Shown here: piece by piece, positions 28,927-38,650 of the stretch
Layout of the letters: every line of letters begins with the position of its first letter
Position numbering within the stretch: position 1 is the first letter of the stretch
Assembly: GCF_002875945.1 (NCBI RefSeq)
Contig: NZ_MCZK01000097.1
Span: 1-64,000 of the forward strand
DNA from: Vibrio lentus
GTDB lineage: Bacteria; Pseudomonadota; Gammaproteobacteria; Enterobacterales; Vibrionaceae
Length of the DNA stretch: 64,000 bases
Direction of reading: 5' to 3'
The notes under the pieces: model-generated
What the model saw: the letters and a program-made list of their open reading frames with translations, nothing else
Told to the model about the DNA's origin: nothing
Databases searched by the model: none
Program-made: the position numbers and the translations under genes

Positions 28927-31836
28927 ATGACATTTGCTTTGGGGCAACGCTGGATAAGCGATACGGAGAGCGATTTAGGTTTAGGTACCGTTGTAGCAAT
29001 GGATGCTCGAACAGTGACAGTAATGTTTGCAGCATCAGAAGAGAATCGTGTGTATGCACGAACGGATGCTCCCGTAACCCGAGTAACGTTTAATGTCGGC
29101 GACGTCATCGAGTGCCAAGAGGGTTGGTCTTTATCGGTTGAACAAGTGATCGAAGATAAAGGCATTCTGACTTACATGGGTACTCGTGAAGATACTCAAG
29201 AAGTGGATGTGGCTCTACGAGAAATCTTCTTAAGCAACCAAATCCGTTTTAATAAACCGCAAGATAAATTGTATGCAGGTCAAATTGATCGCATGGATAA
29301 CTTTGTCTTGCGCTACCGTGCTTTAAGCAATCAATATCAACAACACAAGAGCCCAATGCGCGGCTTGTGTGGTATGCGTGCAGGTCTTATCCCTCATCAG
29401 CTTTACATTGCTCACGAAGTGGGTCGTCGTCACGCACCGCGTGTTTTACTCGCCGATGAAGTTGGCCTAGGTAAAACCATCGAAGCGGGCATGATCATCC
29501 ACCAACAGGTGTTGTCTGGCCGTGCTGAGCGTATTCTGATTGTGGTGCCTGAAACGCTACAACATCAATGGCTTGTCGAGATGATGCGTCGTTTCAACCT
29601 GCACTTTTCTATCTTTGATGAAGAGCGCTGTATTGAATCTTTTGCTGAATCAGATAACCCATTTGATACTCAACAATACGTTCTGTGTTCACTGGATTTC
29701 CTACGTAAGAGCCGCAAGCGCTACGAGCAAGCACTTGAAGGTGAGTGGGATCTATTGGTTGTCGATGAAGCACACCACCTTGAGTGGAGCCAAGATAAGC
29801 CAAGCCGTGAATATCAAGTGGTTGAAGGCCTCGCTGAAAACACCTCTGGCGTACTACTATTGACAGCGACCCCTGAACAGCTGGGTCGTGAGAGCCACTT
29901 TGCGCGTCTGCGTCTGCTTGATCCTGATCGCTTCTACGATTACGAAGCATTCGTTGAAGAAGAAGATCAATACGCCCCTGTTGCTGATGCAGTAACGGCA
30001 TTGTTCTCTGGCGTGAAGCTTGAAAACAGCGCGAAGAACCAGATTACAGAGCTTCTGTCTGAACAAGATGTTGAGCCTCTATTCCGCGTTATCGAAGGCG
30101 ACAGCAGCGAAGAAGAGCAAGCGTTAGCTCGCCAAGAATTGATTGATAACCTTATGGATCGCCATGGTACAGGTCGTGTTCTATTCAGAAACACGCGTGC
30201 TGCAATTAAAGGCTTCCCTAAGCGTAATGTAAACCTACTGCCGATGGACATTCCAACGCAGTACACAACCTCGATGCGTGTATCAGGCATGATCGGTGGC
30301 AAGATGGCGCCAGAAGCTCGTGCAATGAAGATGTTGTACCCAGAAGAGATCTTCCAAGAATTTGAAGGTGAAGACTCAAGCTGGTGGCAGTTCGATTCAC
30401 GTGTGAACTGGTTGATTGAAAAGATCCAAGACAAGCGTAGCGAAAAGATCTTAGTGATCGCGTCGCGTGCGAGTACGGCTCTGCAACTGGAGCAAGCACT
30501 GCGTGAGCGTGAAGGTGTGCGTGCAACGGTATTCCACGAAGGCATGTCGATTCTAGAACGTGATAAAGCTGCGGCTTACTTTGCTCAAGAAGAGGGCGGC
30601 GCTCAGGTGCTTATCTGTAGCGAAATCGGTTCTGAAGGTCGTAACTTCCAGTTTGCTAACCAGTTAGTGATGTTCGATCTTCCGTTTAACCCGGATTTGC
30701 TTGAGCAACGTATTGGTCGTTTGGACCGTATCGGTCAGCTTCGTGATATCGACATTCATGTCCCTTACCTAAAAGGCACATCGCAAGCGATTCTAGCGCG
30801 TTGGTTCGATGAAGGTCTGAATGCATTCGCAGAGACTTGTCCTACTGGTCGCACAGTTTACGATAAGTATTCTGATGTACTGATTGAAATGCTGGCTTCT
30901 GGTAACACCGAGCAGCTTGATGAAGTCATTGAAGAATCAGCGAAGCTCAATCAAAGCCTGAAATCGGATCTAGAAAAAGGCCGAGATCGCCTACTAGAGA
31001 TGCATTCAAATGGTGGCGATAAAGCCCATGAGATTGCAGAAAAGATCGCGTCTACTGATGGTGATACTAACCTAGTTTCTTTCGCTCTGAGCCTGTTTGA
31101 TACCATTGGTCTGAACCAAGATGACAAGGGTGAAAATGCGCTAGTCGTGACACCTTCTGAACACATGATGGTACCAAGCTACCCAGGCTTACCTTATGAA
31201 GGTGCAACGATCACGTTTGACCGTGAAACGGCGCTTTCTCGTGAAGACATGAACTTCATTAGCTGGGAACACCCAATGATTCAAGGCGGTATTGATCTGC
31301 TATTGAGCGAAGGTGTAGGTGCGTCTTCGGTATCTCTACTGAAGAACAAAGCGCTGCCAGTCGGTACTATTCTGCTTGAGTTGGTTTACCTTGTTGATGC
31401 ACAAGCGCCAAAGCGCAGCGGTATCAGCCAGTTCTTACCTAAGACGCCGATTCGCTTGATGATGGATGGTCGTGGTAACGATTTATCTGCTCAGGTTGAG
31501 TTCGATAGCTTTAACCGTCAGCTAAGCCCGGTAAACCGTCATTTAGCGAGCAAGCTAGTGAACTCGGTACAAGGCGAGATTCACAAGCTAATCGAAGCGG
31601 GTGAGACGCATGTCCTACCGAAGGTTGAAGAAGTTCGTCAACAAGCTCAGAAAGATATGCAAACTAACTTGAACGGTGAACTAGAGCGCCTACAAGCGCT
31701 TAAAGCGGTCAACCCTAATATTCGTGATGAAGAGCTAGAAGTTATCGAAGCTCAAATCAATGAACTGACCGGTTACATCAGCAAAGCTCAGGTTCAGCTA
31801 GATTCGCTACGTTTGATTGTGGTTTCTCACAACTAG
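28927..31836 (+). CDS. rapA: RNA polymerase-associated ATPase RapA (HepA)
   Basis: A 969-residue SWI2/SNF2 ATPase that binds RNA polymerase core and helps it recycle after transcription. N-terminal Tudor-like domains ([19 protein letters not shown]) are followed by helicase motif I (DEVGLGKT, about residue 178), motif II (VVDEAHH, about 279), the [11 protein letters not shown] motif VI (about 595), and a C-terminal region typical of bacterial RapA. Length equals E. coli RapA (968). It has a GAGG ribosome site and a strong terminator, and is apparently monocistronic. Confidence 0.98.
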   Translation: MTFALGQRWISDTESDLGLGTVVAMDARTVTVMFAASEENRVYARTDAPVTRVTFNVGDVIECQEGWSLSVEQVIEDKGILTYMGTREDTQEVDVALREIFLSNQIRFNKPQDKLYAGQIDRMDNFVLRYRALSNQYQQHKSPMRGLCGMRAGLIPHQLYIAHEVGRRHAPRVLLADEVGLGKTIEAGMIIHQQVLSGRAERILIVVPETLQHQWLVEMMRRFNLHFSIFDEERCIESFAESDNPFDTQQYVLCSLDFLRKSRKRYEQALEGEWDLLVVDEAHHLEWSQDKPSREYQVVEGLAENTSGVLLLTATPEQLGRESHFARLRLLDPDRFYDYEAFVEEEDQYAPVADAVTALFSGVKLENSAKNQITELLSEQDVEPLFRVIEGDSSEEEQALARQELIDNLMDRHGTGRVLFRNTRAAIKGFPKRNVNLLPMDIPTQYTTSMRVSGMIGGKMAPEARAMKMLYPEEIFQEFEGEDSSWWQFDSRVNWLIEKIQDKRSEKILVIASRASTALQLEQALREREGVRATVFHEGMSILERDKAAAYFAQEEGGAQVLICSEIGSEGRNFQFANQLVMFDLPFNPDLLEQRIGRLDRIGQLRDIDIHVPYLKGTSQAILARWFDEGLNAFAETCPTGRTVYDKYSDVLIEMLASGNTEQLDEVIEESAKLNQSLKSDLEKGRDRLLEMHSNGGDKAHEIAEKIASTDGDTNLVSFALSLFDTIGLNQDDKGENALVVTPSEHMMVPSYPGLPYEGATITFDRETALSREDMNFISWEHPMIQGGIDLLLSEGVGASSVSLLKNKALPVGTILLELVYLVDAQAPKRSGISQFLPKTPIRLMMDGRGNDLSAQVEFDSFNRQLSPVNRHLASKLVNSVQGEIHKLIEAGETHVLPKVEEVRQQAQKDMQTNLNGELERLQALKAVNPNIRDEELEVIEAQINELTGYISKAQVQLDSLRLIVVSHN

Positions 31837-31863
31837 TTTTGAATGAGCTAAATGCTTTAACAA

Positions 31864-31895
31864 AAGAAGGCCTTCATCATGAAGGCCTTCTTTTT
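31864..31895 (+). terminator. Rho-independent terminator after rapA
   Basis: A 12-bp stem AAGAAGGCCTTC/GAAGGCCTTCTT with a 5-nt loop (ATCAT), followed by T residues on the + strand. It may also act for the convergent transporter gene ending at 31948, although its A-run on that side is shorter. Confidence 0.92.
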
Positions 31896-31947
31896 ATCTA
31901 GCGTTTGAAAGGTGTTTTGATTGTTGAAAGGTGTAATGGCAAAGGAA

Positions 31948-33222
31948 TTACATTAACCATTTCCACCAAACAAATACGGCTAGGAAACCAAATAGGTAAA
32001 CCAGGCCTGCCACAGACAACCATTTTAGCTTAGTGCCAATCGCGAGCGCCTCAGGAAGCTTAGTTTTACTGACTAAGATGAAGTTAAGCAATGCGAAGAA
32101 TGGCGTAGTCGCAAAAGCAAGCACCATCGCGAAATCAAGCATTGGCATCAGTGCTGCGCTGAAGAACATTACAATTGCGAGTGCAGCAAGAGAGACAATG
32201 ATGATCCAGCCTTGCAGCATTCTTGGGCTAGATTCTTTTTTCAATAACAGGCGTTGTGATTCAGCAAGTACGCGTGAATAGCCATCGATAACGGTAATGG
32301 TACTGCCAAAAATACAGAAGAAGGCGATAAGAGCGATCAGTGGACGAGACCATTCACCAATCGTAGAAGCGTAGATGCCAACCAATTGATGGGTGAAGCC
32401 AACACCAGAGCGAGATAGTTCAACGCCAGAACCGTGAAGTACCAGTGCACCTAGAGCAACGAATACCAGTGCAAGCAACGCTGTGCCAATGTAGCCTACA
32501 TTGAAATCGAACAGTGCTGATTGAGCAGTCACTTCTTGCTTCTCTTTTTGGCTTTTTAGCCACATAGAGGTGATGCTGGATATCTCGATAGGTGCTGGCA
32601 TCCAACCCATGGTCACGACGATAAAGCCAATAGCAGCCAATGACCAAGGTGATGGCGGAACAAAAGCCGCATCAGGTTCAACGGGAGACCCAATAGCAAT
32701 GGCGACTGCAGCTAAGGTTGTGATGGTCAGGATCGCCATGATCGCTTTGGACAGCGTATCGAGCGCGCGATAATGGCCAGCGAATAGAATGATCAAACAC
32801 GTCGCTAAAACGATCATGCACAATGTGCTGGTGGCCAAGTCAAAAGGAACAAAGTAACTAAGCAAGCTTGCACTGAATAACAGTAAGGCTGCGGTATTGA
32901 CCACGGCGGAAATGGCGCTCAGTATCGAAAAGATAACAAGGTAAGGTCGGCCAAGGTTAGAGTATCCTTCCACCAAACTTTGCCCGGTGCCAAGGGTATA
33001 TTGGATGCCGGCTCTAAAGAATGGGTACTTAAATACGTTAACCAAAAGAATCAGTGCGGCTAGTTGCCAACCATAAATGGCGCCAGCTTTCGTTGAAGCG
33101 ACTAAGTGAGAACCACCGACCGCAGCAGCGGCCATCATGATTCCTGGGCCAAGAGATTTAATCAGACTTGAAAGTGGTGCGGAGGTTGGTGTTGTGGTGG
33201 TTTTAGCCGTACTTTCCATCAT
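31948..33222 (-). CDS. NRAMP-family-like transporter lacking canonical metal-binding motifs
   Basis: A 424-residue inner-membrane protein with about 11 hydrophobic segments, beginning after a Thr/Ser-rich cytoplasmic tail with the NRAMP-like LGPGIMMAAAAVGGSHLVAS. True NRAMP metal transporters carry DPGN in this first helix and MPH in helix 6. Here the matching places read AVGGSH and MGWMPAPIEIS, so the metal ligands are missing. The fold assignment is fairly safe but the substrate is unknown; Mn/Fe transport should not be assumed. It has an AAAGGA ribosome site and is a single gene, convergent with rapA and divergent from rluA. Confidence 0.8.
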   Translation of the reverse strand: MMESTAKTTTTPTSAPLSSLIKSLGPGIMMAAAAVGGSHLVASTKAGAIYGWQLAALILLVNVFKYPFFRAGIQYTLGTGQSLVEGYSNLGRPYLVIFSILSAISAVVNTAALLLFSASLLSYFVPFDLATSTLCMIVLATCLIILFAGHYRALDTLSKAIMAILTITTLAAVAIAIGSPVEPDAAFVPPSPWSLAAIGFIVVTMGWMPAPIEISSITSMWLKSQKEKQEVTAQSALFDFNVGYIGTALLALVFVALGALVLHGSGVELSRSGVGFTHQLVGIYASTIGEWSRPLIALIAFFCIFGSTITVIDGYSRVLAESQRLLLKKESSPRMLQGWIIIVSLAALAIVMFFSAALMPMLDFAMVLAFATTPFFALLNFILVSKTKLPEALAIGTKLKWLSVAGLVYLFGFLAVFVWWKWLM

Positions 33223-33377
33223 TTTTCCTTTGAGGCTTAGTTCTTATTTTCCATTACCTTATCAATACCATGTTTCGTATTTTCGTCAACTTTTATGTAC
33301 GAAAATGTTGAAAATTGTATTTATTAATAAACGAATCGACCGTGAGTTATTTATTAACCAGTAATTAAGAGGCTCTA

Positions 33378-34112
33378 ATGGCGTTAGAACAGTACACACC
33401 ACCACGTCAACCGTGGACTGATATTGTCTATCAAGATGATGATATTCTTGTGGTGAACAAGCCTGCAGGCCTACTTTCGGTGCCGGGGAGACTGCCTGAG
33501 CACTACGACAGTATGTGGAGTCGGTTGGTTGTGGATTTTCCGGATATTCAGGTTGTACATCGACTGGACATGTCGACATCGGGATTGATGCTGCTCGCTA
33601 AACACAAACAGGCTGAGCGTCATTTGAAGAAGCAGTTTCAATATCGACTGACACACAAACTCTATTACGCGCGAGTATGGGGTTCAGTAGAGGAAAAAGA
33701 GGGCTTGATTGATCTGCCACTCATTTGTGATTGGCCAAATCGTCCTAGGCAGAAAGTGTGCTTCGAGGATGGAAAGCCATCACAGACTCGCTATATTGTG
33801 GAGCAACAAGAGGCTCAAACGACATTATTGAAGTTGCTGCCGATCACTGGTCGTTCTCATCAGTTGCGTGTTCATTGTATGGCGATAGGGACTCCAATTG
33901 TTGGCGACGAGTTTTATGCCACGCCAGAGGCGTTTGAGTATAGTGATAGGTTAGCTTTGCACGCGTGCGAACTGAGTTTTTATCATCCGGCTAATAATCA
34001 GCTTTTCAAAGCCTTCGTGCCATGTGATATTTATCCTCAAGCATTGCCACAAATAGAACAGCACTTTGAAATTGCGCCTGAGCTTCCAGACTACAGCAAG
34101 CTAAAAGCTTAG
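33378..34112 (+). CDS. rluA: Dual-specificity rRNA/tRNA pseudouridine synthase RluA
   Basis: A 244-residue pseudouridine synthase. It aligns by eye with E. coli RluA throughout: the N-terminal PPRQPWTDIVYQDDDILVVN, LLSVPGR, the catalytic HRLDMSTSGLML with Asp (about residue 60), LPLICDWPNRPRQKVCFEDG and ITGRSHQLRVH. RluA modifies 23S rRNA U746 and position 32 of some tRNAs. It lacks an S4 domain, as RluA should. It carries a C-terminal extension of some 20 residues. The next gene starts within 35 bp, so the two are probably co-transcribed. Confidence 0.95.
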   Translation: MALEQYTPPRQPWTDIVYQDDDILVVNKPAGLLSVPGRLPEHYDSMWSRLVVDFPDIQVVHRLDMSTSGLMLLAKHKQAERHLKKQFQYRLTHKLYYARVWGSVEEKEGLIDLPLICDWPNRPRQKVCFEDGKPSQTRYIVEQQEAQTTLLKLLPITGRSHQLRVHCMAIGTPIVGDEFYATPEAFEYSDRLALHACELSFYHPANNQLFKAFVPCDIYPQALPQIEQHFEIAPELPDYSKLKA

Positions 34113-34146
34113 AATGGTTAAATCAATACCAATGCAAGGACGTACA

Positions 34147-35109
34147 ATGCCGAAGTTGAAAGTGGTCTTTCTCGACAGAGCTACCATCCCATCTCAGATT
34201 AATTTAAAACCCCTTAGCTTTGAACATCAGTGGGTGGAGTATGACTTCACTTCGCCTGAACAAGTGTCTGAACGAATTGAAGGCGCTGATGTGGTTATTA
34301 CCAACAAGGTCGTGCTTAACGAATCGAATTTGGCTCAAGCACAACAGCTTAAGTTAATTGCAGTGTCTGCTACGGGAGTGAACAATGTCGATGTTGGTTA
34401 CTGCAATGGCAAGAACATAGCGGTGACAAACGTGCAAGGCTACGCGACTCAATCGGTACCTGAACATGTTATCGCGATGCTGTTTACGCTAAAGCGAAAC
34501 CTCGTTGGTTATCATCAAGACATCGAGGCCGGCGAATGGCAAAAGGACAAACAGTTCTGCTTTTTCACTCATCCAATCCAAGATGTTGCAGGCAGTACAT
34601 TAGGTTTAATGGGTAGCGGCAGTTTAGGGCAAGCGACCGCGATATTGGCCAAAGCGATTGGTATGAACGTCATCTTTGCTGAGCGTAAAGGGGCCGACTC
34701 TTGTCGAGAGGGGTATCTACCTTTTTATACGGTGTTACAACAAGCAGATGCGATCAGCTTGCATTGCCCGTTGACCGAAGCGACTCGAAATCTGATATCG
34801 GAGCGAGAGCTTACAATGATGAAACCAAGTGCGGTGTTAATTAATGCTGGCCGTGGTGGATTAGTCGATGAGCAAGCCTTGGTCGAAGCGTTGATCAATC
34901 ATGAGATTGCGGGTGCGGGTATGGATGTGTTCACACAAGAACCCGCAGATATTTCGAATCCGTTATTGGCGAATAGTCACTTACCGAATCTATTGTTAAC
35001 GCCACACGTAGCATGGGGCAGTGATAGCTCAATTCAGAAGCTTTCCGATATTCTGATGGATAACATTGATGCGTTTGTTGAAGGGAAACCACAGAATCTA
35101 GTGAGTTAA
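34147..35109 (+). CDS. D-2-hydroxyacid dehydrogenase (glycerate dehydrogenase-like)
   Basis: A 320-residue NAD-dependent dehydrogenase of the D-isomer family. ATG 34147 (MPKLKVVFLDR) is preferred because AAGGA lies 6 nt upstream; ATG 34114 would add 11 residues. Visible features are the Rossmann motif GLMGSGSLGQAT (about residue 155), the substrate Arg in INAGRGGLVDE (about 235) and the catalytic Glu/His pair ending in LLTPHVAWGS (about 285). It resembles HprA-type glycerate/hydroxypyruvate reductases, but the substrate cannot be fixed from sequence. It follows rluA closely and ends before a strong terminator. Confidence 0.88.
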   Translation: MPKLKVVFLDRATIPSQINLKPLSFEHQWVEYDFTSPEQVSERIEGADVVITNKVVLNESNLAQAQQLKLIAVSATGVNNVDVGYCNGKNIAVTNVQGYATQSVPEHVIAMLFTLKRNLVGYHQDIEAGEWQKDKQFCFFTHPIQDVAGSTLGLMGSGSLGQATAILAKAIGMNVIFAERKGADSCREGYLPFYTVLQQADAISLHCPLTEATRNLISERELTMMKPSAVLINAGRGGLVDEQALVEALINHEIAGAGMDVFTQEPADISNPLLANSHLPNLLLTPHVAWGSDSSIQKLSDILMDNIDAFVEGKPQNLVS

Positions 35110-35152
35110 TTTAGGTTGTATTCAGCAGTCTGCACTTGATGAAGTAGAAATA

Positions 35153-35181
35153 AAAAAGGTTGGCTTTGAGCCAACCTTTTT
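35153..35181 (+). terminator. Rho-independent terminator after the hydroxyacid dehydrogenase gene
   Basis: A 13-bp perfect stem AAAAAGGTTGGCT/AGCCAACCTTTTT with a 3-nt loop. A-run and T-run are both present, so it can act in both directions and may also serve the TRAP operon end at 35274. Confidence 0.9.
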
Positions 35182-35220
35182 CGATATTTTGTCTTTAGTT
35201 CGACAGAGCTTATTGGTCTA

Positions 35221-35252
35221 TTAGCTTATTAGCTTATTAGCTTATTAGCTTA
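35221..35252 (+). repeat. Short tandem repeat TTAGCTTA x4
   Basis: Four perfect 8-bp copies of TTAGCTTA with degenerate copies on both sides (TTGGTCTA before, TTAACTA after), followed at 35263-35278 by two copies of a 7-bp GCCATTA unit. It lies between the terminator and the 3' end of the usp gene. A slippage-type microsatellite, too short for CRISPR. Confidence 0.85.
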
Positions 35253-35273
35253 TTAACTAGAAGCCATTAGCCA

Positions 35274-35711
35274 TTAGCCTTGAGGCTTGATAACCAATAC
35301 GTTAATTGGTGAATTCTGTACGACTTTACTCGCCACTGAACCCAGTACCACTTTGTCGATTTTCGAGCGCTTATGGCTAGGCATTACAATTAGGTCAGCA
35401 CCAAGCTTTTCCGCATAATCTAGAATCGTTGTGTAGGTTTTACCTTCCGCAACGTGAACCTTATAAACCACTTCATCGTCGATGTATTTATCAGCAAACT
35501 CTTTTAGCTGATTTTTTACATCAAGCTTCATTTGATTCGCGGCATCTTTCGGGAAGTAAGACGCAACCATCGACATGTGAATGCCTGGCAATACGTTCAA
35601 GATATGGATTTCAGCATTGCTGTGCTTTGCGTGCCATACCGCTAATTCAACAGCTTTGTCAGAAAAGCCTTTGTCGTTAAGATCAACAGGAACAAGGATT
35701 TGTTTATACAT
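35274..35711 (-). CDS. Universal stress protein (UspA family), TRAP-operon associated
   Basis: A 145-residue single-domain Usp. It shows the N-terminal ILVPVDLNDKGFSDKAVELA and the C-terminal ATP-binding motif MPSHKRSKIDKVVLGSVASK(V)V (G-2x-G-9x-G(S/T) variant, with LGS in place). It is last in the same-strand run after the TRAP permease, 104 bp downstream. In Halomonas elongata the Usp TeaD is encoded with the TRAP transporter TeaABC and regulates its uptake, so a similar regulatory link is plausible here. Function is inferred from family and context. Confidence 0.88.
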   Translation of the reverse strand: MYKQILVPVDLNDKGFSDKAVELAVWHAKHSNAEIHILNVLPGIHMSMVASYFPKDAANQMKLDVKNQLKEFADKYIDDEVVYKVHVAEGKTYTTILDYAEKLGADLIVMPSHKRSKIDKVVLGSVASKVVQNSPINVLVIKPQG

Positions 35712-35815
35712 GTGTTTTTCTCTTTTTTATCAGCGCTTAGTATTGACCAAGCGCTGTGATTATCCTTTCCATGTAATAAAGCCAAATAGAGTTGAGCGCT
35801 ACTTGGCTCTATCCA

Positions 35816-38395
35816 TTACGCGCTAATCTCATCCTTACGAGCACGCCTTCTTTGGTTCATCGCTAAGCCAATAAGAATCAGTAGGGATGGTAAGAATACC
35901 CACTCTTTCATTGGTCTTTCTGCGTCTTGGATAACTGATTTAATTTCCCAATCAAAGTCAATACCAGCCGCTTCTGCTGGGCTACCGAACTCAACCATGT
36001 CGACAATCATCTTGTCTTCAGATTTCGTCAGCATTAAGCCCATTGAAGCAAGGCGGTCTTCACTTGTTGTCGCAGAATCTTCAAATGGAAGGCGAACCGT
36101 CTTCTCAGAATAGTCACCTTCTAAGTTTTCGCCACCCACTCTTAACTCAAGAGATTGTCCCACAGATAGACCTTCTGTGATTTGAGCGATCTCAACTCCA
36201 GGTGAAAGAACTTTTTCTGGATAAATCATGTCCCACCAGAAGCCTGGGCGGAAGAAAGAGAAAGTTAGAACCAATAATAGGATCGTTTCCCACCATTTGT
36301 TCTTGGTAAACCACCAACCTTGCGTTGCCGCGGCAAAGATAAGTACCGCAGTTACAGAAGAGAAGATAGTGAGGAATAGATGCCACCAAGAATCAATGCC
36401 CATCAATAGTAGTTGAGTATTGAAAATGAACATGAATGGTAATATCGCGGTTCGGATATCGTAGGTAAAGCCTTGAATACCAGTGCGGATCGGGTCTGAT
36501 TTTGCAATCGCGGCGGCCGCAAAGGCTGCCAAACCAACCGGAGGTGTATCATCGGCTAAGATACCGAAGTAGAACACGAACAAGTGAACCGCAATCAGAG
36601 GGATGATTAGGCCATGCGCCGCGCCTAAGGTAACAATTACGGGAGCCATTAGCGTTGATACAACGATGTAGTTCGCCGTTGTTGGTAAGCCCATACCTAG
36701 GATTAAGCTGATTACCGCAGTGAATAGCAGCATAAGAATGATGCTACCGCCTGAGATAAACTCAACGAAGTCCGTCATTACCAAGCCGATACCCGTCAGA
36801 GTTACCACGCCGACAACCGTACCCGCTGCAGCTGTTGCTACACCGATACCGATCATGTTGCGCGCGCCTGAAACCAAGCTCTCTAATAGGTCAACGAAAC
36901 CTGCTTTAGTCTGCTCTGCAAGATCGTCCGATTTGTTCATAAGAGTCATCAAAGGACGCTGTGTGATCAAAATGAAGATCATGAATACCGTTGCCCAGAA
37001 GGCTGAAAGACCTGGAGAGAAACGTTCTACAGTCAGACACCAAACAAGAACCACGATAGGCAATAGGAAGTGTAAACCAGACTTAATGGTAGGGCCTGGA
37101 TCAGGCACTTCTGTTAGCTCTGCATCGATGTCCATGCCGCCTTCAGCCGCATATTTTGCTGAAACTCGAACCAAGGCTACATAAGCGATCAATAGAGCAA
37201 CGGTAACAATTGGGGTTGCTGCATCGCCAAAGACATCTTTCGTCCAACCGACACCGTAGTAAACCGCAGCACTGATGACACAGAGACCTAAAATGGTACC
37301 AGTGAAAGACAGAAGGCTCTGTACGATAGTTGGCGTGTGACGACGAGGTAGGCCAGTCATACCTGCTTTACATGCTTCTAAGTGAACAATGTAAATCAGG
37401 GCGATGTAAGAGATAAGAGCAGGCAATAGCGCCGCTTTAATAACTTCTACGTACGAGATACCCACATATTCAACCATCAAGAATGCAGCAGCACCCATGA
37501 TTGGTGGGGTTAATTGACCATTGGTTGAAGCCGCAACTTCTACAGCACCGGCTTTTTCACCTGAGAACCCGACTCTTTTCATTAGAGGGATCGTGAAAGT
37601 ACCCGTGGTTACCACGTTAGCGATAGATGAACCAGACACTAGACCTGATAGGCCAGATGCAACAACGGCTGCTTTCGCTGGACCGCCCTTCATGTGGCCA
37701 AGTAAAGAGAACGCAACCTTGATGAAGTAAGCACCTGCGCCTGCGCGTTCTAGCATTGCACCAAACAGTACAAACAAGAATACGAATGACGTTGATACGC
37801 CAAGAGCAACACCGAATACACCTTCTGTCGTTAGCCATAGATGTGACATTGCCTTGTTCAGGCTGGCACCTTTATGGGCAATCACGTCTGGCATATGAGG
37901 ACCGCCAAAGGTGTAAAGTAGGAATACTGCTGCCACAACCATAAGAGGTGGACCCAAAGCGCGTCGAGTTGCTTCAAGCAGTAGAACCATACCGAACACA
38001 GCCGCAACAATATCGAATGTTGTTGGCGCGCCTGAACGACCGGCTAATTCCGTATAGAAAATATAGATATAAGAAGCTGAAAAACTACCTACAAGCGCTA
38101 ATATCCAGTCGACCGCAGGAATTCTATCCCGAGGCGAATTTTTCATGGCTGGATAAGCGGTAAAGGCTAGGAAGATGGCAAACGTAAGGTGAATTGCTCG
38201 AGCTTCAGTGTCGTTTAAAATTGCGAAGTTAAAAATGAACGGCAGCGGAGATGCATACCAAAGTTGGAACAGTGACCAACATAGAGGCACAAACCATAAA
38301 ATACGGCCTTGGATACCGCGAGGGCTACGCGCACCAGTGTCTGATTGTGCCACCATTTCTTGCACATCTGGAGACGGTGATGTTGTCTGCGTCAT
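35816..38395 (-). CDS. TRAP transporter fused permease (DctQM fusion, TAXI type)
   Basis: An 859-residue inner-membrane protein. The N-terminal part (about residues 30-190) corresponds to the small 4-helix Q subunit, and the large M subunit (about 120-690) has the repeated motifs GLVSGSSIANVVTTGTFTIP and GMGLPTTANYIV typical of fused TRAP-TAXI permeases. After the last helices comes a soluble C-terminal extension (about 740-835) with a PDZ-like segment (VDMVEFGSPAEAAGIDFDWE), then one more membrane segment and a basic tail. It uses the Na+ or H+ gradient to import a substrate, probably an organic acid or amino acid. It lies downstream of the binding protein gene. Confidence 0.93.
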   Translation of the reverse strand: MTQTTSPSPDVQEMVAQSDTGARSPRGIQGRILWFVPLCWSLFQLWYASPLPFIFNFAILNDTEARAIHLTFAIFLAFTAYPAMKNSPRDRIPAVDWILALVGSFSASYIYIFYTELAGRSGAPTTFDIVAAVFGMVLLLEATRRALGPPLMVVAAVFLLYTFGGPHMPDVIAHKGASLNKAMSHLWLTTEGVFGVALGVSTSFVFLFVLFGAMLERAGAGAYFIKVAFSLLGHMKGGPAKAAVVASGLSGLVSGSSIANVVTTGTFTIPLMKRVGFSGEKAGAVEVAASTNGQLTPPIMGAAAFLMVEYVGISYVEVIKAALLPALISYIALIYIVHLEACKAGMTGLPRRHTPTIVQSLLSFTGTILGLCVISAAVYYGVGWTKDVFGDAATPIVTVALLIAYVALVRVSAKYAAEGGMDIDAELTEVPDPGPTIKSGLHFLLPIVVLVWCLTVERFSPGLSAFWATVFMIFILITQRPLMTLMNKSDDLAEQTKAGFVDLLESLVSGARNMIGIGVATAAAGTVVGVVTLTGIGLVMTDFVEFISGGSIILMLLFTAVISLILGMGLPTTANYIVVSTLMAPVIVTLGAAHGLIIPLIAVHLFVFYFGILADDTPPVGLAAFAAAAIAKSDPIRTGIQGFTYDIRTAILPFMFIFNTQLLLMGIDSWWHLFLTIFSSVTAVLIFAAATQGWWFTKNKWWETILLLVLTFSFFRPGFWWDMIYPEKVLSPGVEIAQITEGLSVGQSLELRVGGENLEGDYSEKTVRLPFEDSATTSEDRLASMGLMLTKSEDKMIVDMVEFGSPAEAAGIDFDWEIKSVIQDAERPMKEWVFLPSLLILIGLAMNQRRRARKDEISA

Positions 38396-38600
38396 GTACT
38401 TTATCCTTATTATTGATGGTCTGCCTTTCTTACGAACAACGAGACGTTATTTATTTCCTATCTAGTGTAGTGAATCGATAGGGAAATGCGTTTTTTGTTC
38501 GTCTTTGTCTTAGGCTTGATACGAAGGTAAGTTCGCCAAATTGGAGAAACTTAAAGGTTTGTCTCTTTTCACTTGGGTTATTTTTATAAAACGTGAAAAG

Positions 38601-38629
38601 CCAATAAGGAGGACACGCCTCCTTATTGG
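38601..38629 (-). terminator. Intercistronic hairpin between the TAXI binding protein and permease genes
   Basis: A 12-bp perfect stem CCAATAAGGAGG/CCTCCTTATTGG with a 5-nt loop starts 22 bp after the binding protein stop codon. On the minus strand it is followed by only a short T-rich stretch (CTTTTC), so it likely works as a leaky terminator or 3' stabiliser that keeps binding protein levels above permease levels. A second 8-bp inverted repeat (CTTTTCAC/GTGAAAAG, 38565-38600) follows. Confidence 0.6.
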
Positions 38630-38650
38630 TAGAGCAGGCTTAAAGTAGAG

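Noticed and set aside
29967..30545. A 192-codon open frame on the minus strand inside rapA
   Set aside because: It is antisense to strongly conserved RapA motifs, Ser/Arg-rich as expected from a shadow frame, and has no ribosome site or family resemblance.
35221..35252. Possible CRISPR array
   Set aside because: Contiguous 8-bp repeats with no spacers and no cas genes nearby; a simple tandem repeat.
36720..37184. A 154-codon + strand frame opposite the TRAP permease
   Set aside because: It mirrors the codons of membrane helices on the other strand and has a shadow-like Thr/Pro/Arg-rich composition.
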